The notes beneath the pieces were generated by a model. The model ran no database searches, had not been told where the DNA came from, and was given only the letters and a program-made list of their open reading frames with translations. The translations under genes were made by a program, and so were the position numbers. DNA of 64,000 bases from Chamaecrista fasciculata (lineage: Eukaryota > Streptophyta > Magnoliopsida > Fabales > Fabaceae), in the NCBI GenBank assembly GCA_003254925.1, contig QANZ01049214.1:224471-288470 (forward strand), read 5' to 3'. This document shows, piece after piece, positions 25,101-35,880 of the stretch (position 1 is the stretch's first letter; each line of letters starts with the position of its first letter).

Positions 25101-28100
25101 CAACTTTAGTTATGTATGAGCACGGATTGAAACACAGCAAAAGCTTTTAATATTAAGAAGCACAACCGACAGGATCAATCCATTCAAGCAACTTGGAAAC
25201 CACATTTTCCGATACAGCCATTATTTAGTCTCACAAGTAACTATTAGTTTTTAACAAGCCCAGGCAGCATATCATCAAAGAATAGTGGATTTAGAATGAA
25301 AAAATTATATGATAATTGATAACTCATCATAATCATTTTTCTTCTTTTGGATATGTTTTCATCCGTTCATTTCACCACCAGAGATTCAATACCAACATAG
25401 ATAAGTACCACTCTTATAGGAAGCCCTTTGCTATTCTGGAACATTGAAGAGTATAGAGGATCAGAATATTGTGTATCTACTGTTGCCCAATCGGTCTTGG
25501 CAGTAAATTGGCTCTGATCAAGAGCAGCAATCTGTTCTTCAGACAGCTGAATCTGGATGTCTCTCGGGTGATTGAATTTACAAGTAACACCAAATTTACA
25601 TCTACCCGTTTTCATGTAGAACTACATAAATACAAAATACAGTAAGCCACAGATCATTCATGTCTCAAGTTAAGGTAATAGATAAATATCTAACCGCACA
25701 CGGGGGCTCAGAAGGCCTTTCAGGTAAGGCAGAAACATCAGCATTTTCAAACAAATCCTTTGGATGATTAAACTTGCACCTCAAACCAAATTTGCATCTT
25801 TGAGTTTTTAGAAAGTACTGCAACATATCAAACCCGCAATAAATCAAAAACGATCATATGCATCTGAAGAAAGAGAAAATAAATACAAGCTAATTCTACT
25901 CACAGGACAATCTGGTGCTCCTGGTCTCTCAGGCAGAGTCTCAGCTGTAGCAGTTGGCACCTAAGTGACATACAAATCAAAGATACCGCATCATGGAAAC
26001 TAGTAAATTAATGTTTAGGAATTAAATTTTCTACATGATTATGTTTCACCTTGCTTAATTAAAACCCATTGCAAACAATGATGAAAAGATTAAAAAAAGA
26101 ATAATAGTATAAGCAAATGGCATATATAGATCAAGTCATGGACGGCACGCAAACAAAACAGATTATGTAGTGTATAATGCATCCCAATATTTTCTAAATG
26201 TATATCTCTTGATAATTCATGATCAACTTCCTTTCCTAGTATCCTACCCTCAGGGGAAGTCGAATCTCCACTGCCTCCTTGAAAGAGAGATGTCCTAAAC
26301 CACTAGACGATGGAGGCATACTTGCCTGACCGCCATTATACTATGTCCATACTCCTCCCTCAGACTACATGAGAAATACTAATAGGAAAAAACTCATTGG
26401 CCACTTACTGCTCAAATCATCCTTTTTTTTTTGTTTTCAGGTAAACAAATCATACTCTTACAGTCAAGAAGTTGACAAAATTCTCTGTTAGATGTACCAC
26501 TTTCCAATTTATTTAGTAGCTTGCATCAAACCATGAAAATAACATGCTTGTGGACACAACATATTAAAATAAATGCAAATAACTTTGCTTAGAAATGCAG
26601 ATTTGCGTTAAGTAATTAAATTTTATTGGAAAACAGTCACGCATGCTGAATAGGTATAGATTCCTGGGATTCAGCCCTTGTCTACACTCGCAACAGACCA
26701 TATATGAGTGGCCTTTAAATTACTTGAACAAGAACAGGAAAAAACTGATGTTACATGGGGAAAGGAAAAATCATAAGGAAGTTTACTAGTCATCCTAACA
26801 CAAGACAAAATGAGGATATATGCTCCCACATATGGGTCACAATATTGTCAAGTTGCAAGACACGGAAACAGAGAAGAATTAACGCAGAAGTTCTATCAAT
26901 GTGGGAAGTCACAAATGCATAAAGCATGACACACACAGCAAGGACATTATTTCTATTCAAAATGTCCATGCAATAACTGAACTCAATAAAGAATTTCATT
27001 ACATATGACTTCGTCACAGATTCAACAAATTGTCAGAACTACTAACTCAGTAGTTCTCCAACAGTAAGTCAGTAACTATATTTCAATATGCTCACCAGAA
27101 TGATAAGAAACACAGGGTAATACCCTCATCCTAGCCAAAACCTGGAAGATACTCCTAAAATTTTTTACTTACATCACCATCTTTGACATTATACGACAAT
27201 AAGCAAGAAACACCACATAGGCAGCGATAAGGCGAAACCCCATCAACCCTGAGCAAAGTTTACTACCAAATTCTTTGAAGCAGATGTTAAGTTATTCAAC
27301 TGAGAGAACGTTTAGAGATGAAGATGCCAAAATCAACTCTCTATATTATTACTCCGTCAATATTATATTGAGAAGCACCAACTAACTTATGTATAATTAC
27401 TAGCCCTCTACTGAGTCATATCCAAAGCCACCGACATACCTTCTGCTTTAGGACCACCAAATCTAAAACCAAGACTATACAGAGAAGAAATTTAAAATAA
27501 TTAAGAACAATAATTTTGAACTTCAAAAAGTAATTTATGCTACACAGATAAATATCATACAAATAACTTTTTACAACCATAGAAACATACATAGTGTTGC
27601 ACCTAACTGGTAAGATATGGACTTGGTTAAACTAGTATATAGCCGGTATAAATATTCATTATGTATGTTCAGCTTGTTTCTCTGAATATAGTATACAATA
27701 CAAGTCATTTTGCAATATAAAATAATACACGTACTATATAAGATAAAAAAAATATATATCATAGACATAGAAATGGCAATAAACGGTCACCTCTTTCCAA
27801 TCTGGGATTCCACCCTCAGGAACCCAAATAGGATGGTCATATATGCAGGTATCTCCAAATTTACAGGTTCTTGTGAGCATATAGTGGGCACAATCCTTCT
27901 CTCCTGGCCTCTGCGGATATATAGGCAAATTGCTTGTGTTCTCGTATCTAGGGCGCTTTGTATATGAGCTTGTAGAATACCAAGCTTCACTTTGCCCAAT
28001 TGTGTTATGGGCATGCAAAACAGTTGGATAATAGAACGCTATAGTAATTAATAGAAGAATATATATAAAAAAACAACAAAATATATGTATTACTAGATAA

Positions 28101-29790
28101 TTTTGACTTAGAAAGTAATTTTGAATTAAGGGCATACGTTTAGCAAATATGTAGAATAAATTTTATAGAAAAAATTAGATGAACTCTATTGAGGTTACAA
28201 ATAGTACAGCCACTGAATGAATTAAGGCTCTCAATATGTCTACTAAATTATATGAAAATAATTTCAATATCCACAGCTCACAGCACATTTAGTAAAATAT
28301 ATATAATAGCAAACCTTTGTACTCTTTGACATCAGAAACTCAAATTGACTTCATCGGTATGTAGTCAGCCAGTTACATCAGCACTGACAGATCAATACCA
28401 CTAAATTTATTTAGTCGTGATTCATTCATTTACAACACTAACAACCGCTTTGCTTTGAACGCTTTCCCCAAAAATACCCAAATCCCACAATGTCCCATGC
28501 CACTAGAACTAATTACTTTGAAGACCACCACTTCCTATTCATTACAGTATTTTGACAATAGCAAGGTGTAAGAAATCAACGAAAACCATGTTAGGGGTAT
28601 TCTAGGCGCATCATACATTCATATGAAATTAAGGTTAAACTAGAAAGTTGAACTGACAAAGACTAACTACGACAAAAGTCATCTAGAGTTTATTTGGCCA
28701 AGTGTAGGGAAAGAATTATGTTTTGATAACAAAACTGGATTTCTAGTAAAACATCTTTTCCCCTTTTGTAGTTTGTTATTTCTGTTAAAAATGCATATGC
28801 AATGACAGAAACAATGCGTTCATAGATGTTCACTTCATTTAGCTTGTTAGACAACTTACTAATTGTTCAAACTCACAAAAAACTTGATTAATTACAACGC
28901 ATTCTTTGAGCATTACATATATAGCATTGTTTAGGGCAAGGAATAGAACACCTTCCAAATGAATTTGTCATTCCTAAGAATGTATTGAATAGACAGACTA
29001 TACAAGCTCAAGCAAGTTGGTTACAAGAGAAGACAATCATCCATCTTCTTTATCGAAATGAATTTGCCATTCTGACCCATAACCATGGAAAAACCTAATG
29101 CATTGTTGTAAAGCAAAACCAATGATGCGGCAACCCACCCATTAATAATTATCAGATTATCAATACTAAGAAAATCCAACTCAATAGCCCCAAAGAAGGA
29201 GTAAAGCATCAAATCATTATCCATTAACTTCAAACCAACCATCAGATTCAAAACAACCATTCAAGCTCTCATACAAGATTTCACCACTACATTAACTTTT
29301 CTTTCAAGAAATACTATTTTCCCACTCAAAAAACTGCAAAGGAATCCAAGAACCCACCGCACGGAAGCAACCAATAAAGAGAATGAAAAAAAAAAAGTTC
29401 ACTAAACTAACCATCGGAAGCGCGTTTTATGCTGCTCACAGTGGGGTCGGCAGCATTCGCAGCAGCGGCGGCGGCGGCGGCCATAGCAGCAGGCCACGAA
29501 GCTTGAGATAGCAAATGAGTAGCGGTGGATGATGCCGGTCCGACGGCGGCGGAGGAGATTCTGGTGGTGACACCTGGTGGTCCAATGTCAGTGTCCGAAG
29601 CCGCATAAGAGGAATACAAGAGAGACGAGTCTTTCCGCTGAGGATAATACATATCGGCGGCGGCTAGGTATCGGCCGGAGGAAATGCTAGCGGCGGCGAC
29701 GGCGGCCGCAACGGAAGAAGGGGAAGAAGGAGAGGTTCCTCCGTATGTAGGGCTACTACTATAGCCGTAGTGATAGAGCTGATTTGCCAT
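22195..29790 (-). CDS. HUA1: HUA1-type CCCH zinc-finger RNA-binding protein
   Basis: In Arabidopsis the orthologue binds RNA in the nucleus and promotes correct processing of AGAMOUS pre-mRNA. Exons in coding order: 29790-29412, 28038-27791, 25960-25904, 25817-25695, 25621-25409, 24960-24923, 24835-24789, 24710-24619, 23823-23770, 23502-23362, 22344-22195, giving 513 aa. Six C-X8-C-X5-C-X3-H fingers are present: [100 protein letters not shown] and [20 protein letters not shown]. Several are preceded by the PxRPGE/P linker. The N-terminal 126 residues are Ala/Ser-rich ([13 protein letters not shown]). Intron 2 (25961-27790) contains a plastid-derived trnE copy, and the last intron holds a fold-back element. 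A hAT-like element sits 137 bp upstream of the start codon. Confidence 0.95.
22400..22625. mobile_element. Fold-back MITE-like element in last HUA1 intron
   Basis: The left arm is ctactttttagtccttaaat with tttagtccctgaatattg. The right arm is agtatccagtgattaaattt with ttcagggactaaaaagta. A central aacatcaactatttagtc arm is unpaired or degraded. It belongs to the family at 7757, 8335, 50994 and 54214. Confidence 0.6.
26245..26317 (-). pseudogene. Plastid-derived trnE-UUC copy in HUA1 intron 2
   Basis: Read on the minus strand, this 73-base segment starts GCCTCCATCGTCTAGTGGTT, has the anticodon region CTCTCTTTCAAGGAG (anticodon TTC) and ends ATTCGACTTCCCCTGAGGGTA. This is the chloroplast glutamate tRNA with only a handful of changes. 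Several of them (C to T or G to A) break acceptor and T-stem pairs, so the copy is unlikely to fold well. The flanks (gcatacttgcctgaccgcc on one side, tttcctagtatcctaccc on the other) also look plastid-like, so the insert is probably longer, about 26225-26350. I take it as a nuclear insert of plastid DNA (NUPT). It should not be annotated as a working nuclear tRNA. Confidence 0.85.
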
Positions 29791-29926
29791 AAAAAAAGAA
29801 AATCGAATCTTTATATATTCACTGAATTTTTTTTTTTTACTTTTTTTACTTTTCTTCTTTTAATTTTTTATTTATTTTATACTGACAGTGAGATTGCAGC
29901 TTAAGCCTTTTTCTATCAGTCGTAGG

Positions 29927-30272
29927 CTATGAAGCATGGACACTGACACGGACACGGGACACGACACGGACACGGACACAGCGACACGTCAAACTCTCAA
30001 AATTACGCGACACGACACGGCATATATTTATATATATAAATAATTAAATATTCATAATTTTTAATGAAAAAATTAAAAATTACAATTTTTATTCATAATA
30101 TATGTCATATCTATTATTATTTTCTCTTACATATCATGTTAAAGTTACAAAAAATTGATTTATATTCTAAAATTTATGGATATGTGTCGTGTCGGTGTCA
30201 TACGAGTGTCGGACACTGACACGTGTCTGACACGGCGACACGCCTTCAAAATGAAGTGTCCATGCTTCCTAG
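29927..30272. mobile_element. Non-autonomous element with 8-bp target-site duplication, just upstream of HUA1
   Basis: The left end is CTATGAAGCATGGACACT and the right end, read as complement, is CTAGGAAGCATGGACACT, so the inverted repeats differ at one base. The outside bases gtcgtagg are duplicated at 29919-29926 and 30273-30280. Sub-terminal gacacggacacgg runs at the left answer tgtcggtgtc/cgtgtctgacacgg at the right. The AT-rich core has no gene. Size is 346 bp. The 8-bp duplication suggests a hAT-like element. A decayed relative in opposite orientation lies at about 60201-60485. Confidence 0.85.
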
Positions 30273-30280
30273 GTCGTAGG

Positions 30281-31179
30281 TGATGGAAAATTGGAAACAT
30301 CATTGATTTTTTTTCATTAATGACAATTATTGAATTAAAAAAAAAAGGAATTATTTTATTGTATGAAAATGATTTTAGAAAAATATTTAAACTATAACAA
30401 AAAGTCAATATAACTGTAACTAACTCATCAAATCATCATTTTGATTGGTTGAATAAAAAATTATAAAATAATGTGCATTTAAGATTTCTGCAAATATATA
30501 TGGCCAGAAAAAGTAACAGAATATAAAAAATTAATTAATGTTTGAATTCAAAATGACTAAACAATTTGTTTTTTTTCATTTAATTCAAAATGTTTGAAAT
30601 TTAATAGGGTGGGTTTTAATTAGAACATGATTCTGTTATTTCTTAGCATTGCATTGGTGTGATTTGCTATATGTCAGAGTGTGATGTTTGGGCCACTTGT
30701 CACACTCTGGTGAAGCCAGTTTTCTCTATCTTAAAATAAAACAAAAATTTCTAACTTAAAAAAAAAATAAAACTAGTTTGGATGATCATGAAATGTTCTG
30801 TGGGGTCTTTATCCAATGTGTGGTCATTCTTTACATCTGAGAATGAATAAGGCCATTTATTTTGGTTATAGTTATATCTGAAGTAACTTCTGGTGAATAT
30901 ATATATATATTCTCTTCAGGGACCCATTTAAATGGTGCAATTTGATATGAAACTCATGTGTCTATTCAACAGTATCACATAACATTATGTCAAATATGAT
31001 AATAGAAAAACTTACATTTTTCTCTCTATCTTTCTCTCCTCTAATCCCATTGCTAATGGTAAGAGTAATTGATAACATCATTTAGTATTAAATGAATTTA
31101 GGTGTATAATTTAATAACCATTGTCCATTGACATCCCTAAATTACATGAAATTGTTCAGCAATGAAGGGAAATAAGATA
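30281..31179. other. Intergenic between HUA1 and the DUF212 gene
   Basis: AT-rich sequence with no gene seen. It would include the far upstream region of HUA1 and, in roughly the last 150-250 bp, the 3' UTR of the DUF212 gene. A short (AT)n run is at 30898-30912. Confidence 0.4.
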
Positions 31180-33059
31180 TCATATGAAACTGTAGACAGT
31201 CAAACCAACTAAGAAACCTAGTAAAGCACCAGCTAAGACTTCAAACTCAGTATGGCCAATAGATTCTTTCAGACCATTGGCAGCCAACTTAGAGAGTTCT
31301 TGAGCATCCATTGAGAAGCCAGAGGATGATGACAACTTCTCTTTGGTTTGCCTTCTTTTACTATTAGATTCGATTAAAACTGATGCATTCCTCGGTTGTG
31401 TTTCCGAGGAATTGGCTTCTTGGGAAAAAGGGGAATTCTTGAGGGATTCACCATTCAAAGAAGTTGATGTTCCTGATACTTGAGAGTTGATCAAACCATC
31501 ATCTCTATCTTTGGAATGTACTGAGTTTGCCTGCATTTGGAGTAGTTTGTTCAGTATCTTTGCATGATTTCCTACTTCTCTTCTCACACCCTGCAAATAA
31601 CAAAAGCCAAAGTCTGTGTTCTTCAAACAACCAGTAAGACTGACATGAATATGAGACATGACTTTATATGGACAGAGCAATGAGACAAAATATTAGAAGT
31701 GTGATGCCATGAGTACAAGACCTATCCTTTGGGGTGAAAATGGACAAGGATCTTAAAATGTAAAGAGAGATTTTGCAGATATAAACGCAGTGAAATGTCA
31801 AAAAAAGAATTCAATCCATCCATTATAGCAAATATAGAAGCATTCTTCCAGCGTTGACCTAGACAATGACCTTTTTTCTTGTCGGATAGTGTAGACTAAA
31901 AAAAGTGAGTTAAAAGGCCAGCACGGGTAATAGGAGAAACAAAAGAATCATAACAGAAAAGAAAGTTACAGTTTGCATTTAAGCACATAGCAGAACTGAA
32001 ACTGTTGGTGAATAAATCCATGCACTTCCGGTTATCGTGCTTTTGTCGTTTAATTGCTACCGAATCAGTGTACGGAATTATGCTTTAATTATCATGCCAG
32101 AGAATCTAAACCCAAATTGTTGATACGACAAGAAAAGAAACAACAAACATAGCTTTAACTGAATAAAATGTTCCTTTTGATGCAACCATAATAACTTCTT
32201 TCTTAACTTTTTCTTCTTTTTTCCTTTTAATTTAAAGTTTGAATTATGTGAAATTGCAACCCAAATTACAAAACCCTTCTTATATAGCTACTTGAAAGAA
32301 CAAAATGTCCCTCCCTAGTTCCACTATGTAAAGTCCACTGTAAAACAAGTGTTAAGCTCAGAGGTTGAAGCACACATCTAAGTGGTATGCAGTTGCTATA
32401 TCTATCTGCTTCATAGCCAAAAAGGTAAAAAGTTCAAGATATGAACGTTTCCCTACATATGAAGATCTACAAACATAGAATGTATCCTTACCAAAAATAA
32501 TAATAATAATAAACATGGAACATGTCATGTAAAAACAGTAAGAAACTACAAGTGGAAATCCTATTGAAATTTGATCAGGAGTACCATCACAGTCAGAATT
32601 CGACTTCAAAATCAAATAGCTTGATCTTTGATAGTTAGATGATTGAAAAGCAATGATACTCAAAAATTTTCAAAGAGAAGATGCAAAGGACATAAGATCT
32701 AACAAAAGAATAACATACCTGAGCATCATACATAATAAGGCCAGCATACACAACCGATAAGCCGAAAATGGGATCAGAGAAGCCTCTGCATATGGAAATT
32801 ATATAATTACAAATAAAACCTCAACGAAAGAAACAAGCACATATAATTCCATGCTTGATTCTTCAAGGATCAAGAGAAGGCGTAAAGTAAAACAGAGAAA
32901 ATTGCCATGAACCAAGCACCAATCTGACACAAAACATATCAATTTTATTTTCTTACCTCTCAAGGCCAAGGAATGTTGCAGAAGCCACAGTCGCCTATCC
33001 ACAGGAAAATGTAAATAACTTTATGAGATTGACACTGAAACCCAAAGCCCCAACATGGT

Positions 33060-33099
<40 letters not shown>

Positions 33100-33565
33100 C
33101 CATTCAAAAATATCATTTTTTTACTTAAAGTCTTGGTGACAGAATAAAAGGGTGGAAGGTCGTACGGACGAATGCGTTGAGGGAAAGCCTCCAGCCTGAA
33201 TAACGGCCTTGATATCGAAGTCTTTCCCATAGAGAAACACAGAAGTGAAGGGCTTAGAAAGCTGACCTATGGCGGCAGAAGCACCAGCTGCAATCAGAAC
33301 CTTAGAGGAAGAAGTAATTTCAGGAACACACATCAGGTGAAAAGAGAAAGATAGGAATGCAAATAAACCCAGAATTTGAAGAACAGGGGTTTGAGGATTG
33401 AACCTTGTTATGTGCGAGTTGGACGATGTCGTCGATTGATAGAGATAGAGCTAGGATTTTGAAGGAAGAGGGTTTGGTTGGAAGACGATGTTGATGAAGA
33501 ATGAGGTTTGTTCGATTTCTGGAAGAGGGAGGAAGGCTAACGAAGCTCGAGTGAAGCAATATCAT
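31180..33565 (-). CDS. DUF212 protein (acid phosphatase/vanadium haloperoxidase-related), probably plastid
   Basis: This is a small membrane protein of the DUF212 family, annotated in plants as acid phosphatase/vanadium-dependent haloperoxidase-related; its biochemical role is not known. Exons in coding order: 33565-33404, 33300-33166, 32994-32957, 32785-32719, 31590-31180, giving 270 aa. The first exon is Ser/Arg-rich without acidic residues until SIDDIVQL, so a plastid transit peptide is likely. The family core follows: VLIAAGASAAIGQLSKPF, AVIQAGGFPSTHSS, then ATVASATFLGLERGFSDPIF and GLSVVYAGLIMYDAQGVRRE. A Ser-rich linker of about 80 residues separates this from the C-terminal HTEFEVLAGALLGFLVGL. 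GGxPSxHS and HTxxEVxxGxxxG are the family's signature motifs. The exon 2 acceptor (tctaag|GTTCTG) was chosen because it is the only one that keeps the frame and the conserved VLIAA start. Confidence 0.92.
33062..33091. repeat. (AT)n microsatellite in a DUF212-gene intron
   Basis: This is a run of about 15 AT units between exons 2 and 3 of the DUF212 gene. It is ordinary simple sequence but a likely length polymorphism. Confidence 0.8.
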
Positions 33566-33684
33566 CGTGCTTCACTGCTTTCTCAATCGTCTTCGTCCGA
33601 GGTCCACCTATTTCACTCTATCTATTATTAATTATTTGGGTTTGCTAAATTATTTTCAAAATATCAGGTGTATTAAAAAAATAT

Positions 33685-34242
33685 GAGAAAACATACTATT
33701 TGGTCCTTTTTTTTTTACCGAGTCAACGATTTAGTCCCTTATTTATCGTAATTGTCAACTATTTAGTCCCTCAATTAAAAATCCGTTAAATTACTTGATA
33801 ACATAGACGTTATATGCTTACATGGCACCGTTAAATTACTTGATGACATAAACGTTAAATGCTTACATGGCATCGTTAAATGTCACTTTGACATTCTAGT
33901 CACCTGAACCAACTGAACCGAACCAACAAACACAATTCAACTGGCCTAAAATTGAGTCAAACCCAAATATTTGTATTACACGTGAAGCTTCAATAATGCA
34001 TAAACTATTAAAGCATTCCCAAATTCAAACCCTAAGTGGTCTCAAATAGTTAAATATATGGCATTTAACGTGTTACATGTGCACTTAACGACCAAATCAT
34101 CAGTGTTAGTAACGGAGATAGATTACAGGGACTAACGAGTTGACATTTGTAATTTTTGAGGGACCAAATAGTCTATTTCAAAAATGCATGGACCAAATAG
34201 TTAAAACTGTGAGAAGGAATGGACCAAATAGTATGTTTCCTC
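33685..34242. mobile_element. Palindromic Mutator-like MITE with 9-bp target-site duplication
   Basis: The left end is GAGAAAACATACTATTTGGTCC and the right end is GGACCAAATAGTATGTTTCCTC, complementary except at one base. The 9 bases aaaaaatat lie immediately before and immediately after the element, as an exact duplication. Inside, cgatttagtccctta/gggactaacgagttgac and related strings also pair, and ttaaattacttgatgacata is locally repeated. The 558 bp encode no transposase. A 9-bp duplication fits Mutator-type transposition. Confidence 0.85.
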
Positions 34243-34866
34243 AAAAAATATTAAGGCCAACTCCCAATTTGGTTCTATATTTTTTTTTTGTCAGTTTCAA
34301 ATTTGGTTTTTATTTTTATTTTTTTTTTTAAATTTGGTCTCATATCTTTAGATTAGCTGCAGAATTAGTCCTATATCTTTTGATCAAGTGTAAAAGTGAT
34401 CTCGTATCTTTACAAAAAGATCAACTAACAGTTAACTTATTTACAAAGATATGAGATTAATTCTCTAACTCGACGAAAGATATGAAACTAAATTTATACT
34501 TTAACCAAATATTAATTTAAATTCTGAAACATTTGAGGCAGATTGTTCCTCAGTTTAAATATGATTTGCCCAGTCACAATGGAGGTGGATCAGATAAATT
34601 ATGGTTGAAGTAAGATAATATGGGCCGTTTGTGCAATCCAACGGTCTCACACCTAAAATTGCCATCTCTAGGATCAAGAGGAGTTCCCATTTCATATTTG
34701 TCCATATCTTCCTTCGTACCCATCAAACTCACCTTCAAAGTGGTTGAAGTTTGGACCATCCACTACCTTTAGCACTGGATTGCTTTAAAGGTCATATTAT
34801 ATATATATATATATATGCAAATTATATATATATATATATATTACACTCTAATATTTAGTTTTTTTT
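34243..34866. other. Intergenic with unassigned coding-like fragment
   Basis: This stretch contains T-rich sequence, then a minus-strand reading frame at 34574-34759 (61 codons, MVQTSTTLKVSLMGTKEDMD...) that I do not recognise, then an (AT)n run at 34800-34840. A 37-base segment at 34733-34769 recurs inverted at 36181-36217. It may be a remnant of an old gene or element. I assign no function. Confidence 0.3.
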
Positions 34867-35880
34867 GGTAAATTATAAATTAAGTACACGTGGTTAGGCC
34901 GAATCTCACATCACTGTCGTATGGTTTCAAAAGTTGCACTTCAGGTACCTGAGATGTGCGCCGTTTAGCAATTAGGGTACCTGTGGTTTTATTCCGTCAA
35001 TTTTAACGGAAAATGATGACGTGGCACTCACGTGAGTCAGTGAAAAATCAAATTTTGGTCCACGAACTATGGGATAAGTTTCACTTTGGTCCTAAAACTA
35101 TTTTTATTTCATTTTGGTCCTCAAACTTTCATATTTGTTTCGTTTTTCGTCCCAAAAATGTTACTTCATATGGTTTACACTGCTATTTCGAACTTAAATA
35201 ATTAAGATGAATCATTTCTCTCTCAAATATAAGAGAAATCACGGGCTGGACTTGAGACCCAACCCGGTTAGATTAAGGGCGGGCCATCAGGCCTGGCCGA
35301 GCCAAACTTGGCTACTTCATTTTTATTTATTTTATGTATTTTTTATGTTTTTGTTCACCCCTACTCAAATACGTAATAATAAGTGAGTTAAAAAAGAGGG
35401 GAAGAGAAATTTTCATTCTTAATTACAAACTGAAGATAAACTTGTGGTTAATTTATTTTCTCTAATTTATGACTAAGAATAATGGTGAAAATTCTGATAA
35501 AATCACATTTTGGAGATCAAAACAGGAAAAATGTGAAAGTTTAAGGATAAAAATGAAACAAAAAATAGCTTTTATGACCAAAATGAAACTTACCCCATAG
35601 TTTGAGAACCAAAAATGAGATTTTAACCTTGGAGTGAAAACCAACGACTAAGATGCAAGAGAAACCAACGGTTAAGATGCAATAGAAATCGACGATTAAG
35701 ATAAATTGGAAATCGATGGCTAAGATTGCGCCACATCACCATTTTCCCTTCAAATTAACGGAACAAAAACACAGATACCCTAATTGCTAAACGACGCACA
35801 TCTCAGGTACCTAAAGTGCAACTTTTGAAACCACTATGTGAGATTCAACTTAACCACAGGTATTTAATTTATAATTTACC
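34867..35880. mobile_element. 1-kb element with >120-bp terminal inverted repeats
   Basis: The left end is ggtaaattataaattaagta and the right end is its complement tttaatttataatttacc. Both arms continue through gtggttaggc/cttaaccac, caaaagttgcacttcaggta/tacctaaagtgcaacttttg and gcaattagggta/taccctaattgc, more than 120 bp each. The next layer inside (ttggtccacgaactatgggataagtttc/gaaacttaccccatagtttgag) pairs too, so almost the whole unit is a palindrome around an AT-rich core. No transposase is present. T-runs at both edges make the target-site duplication unreadable. Confidence 0.8.

Noticed and set aside
26245..26317. Functional nuclear tRNA-Glu
   Set aside because: It matches plastid trnE in sequence and flanks, has mismatches in acceptor and T stems, and sits in an intron. 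It is better explained as inserted plastid DNA.
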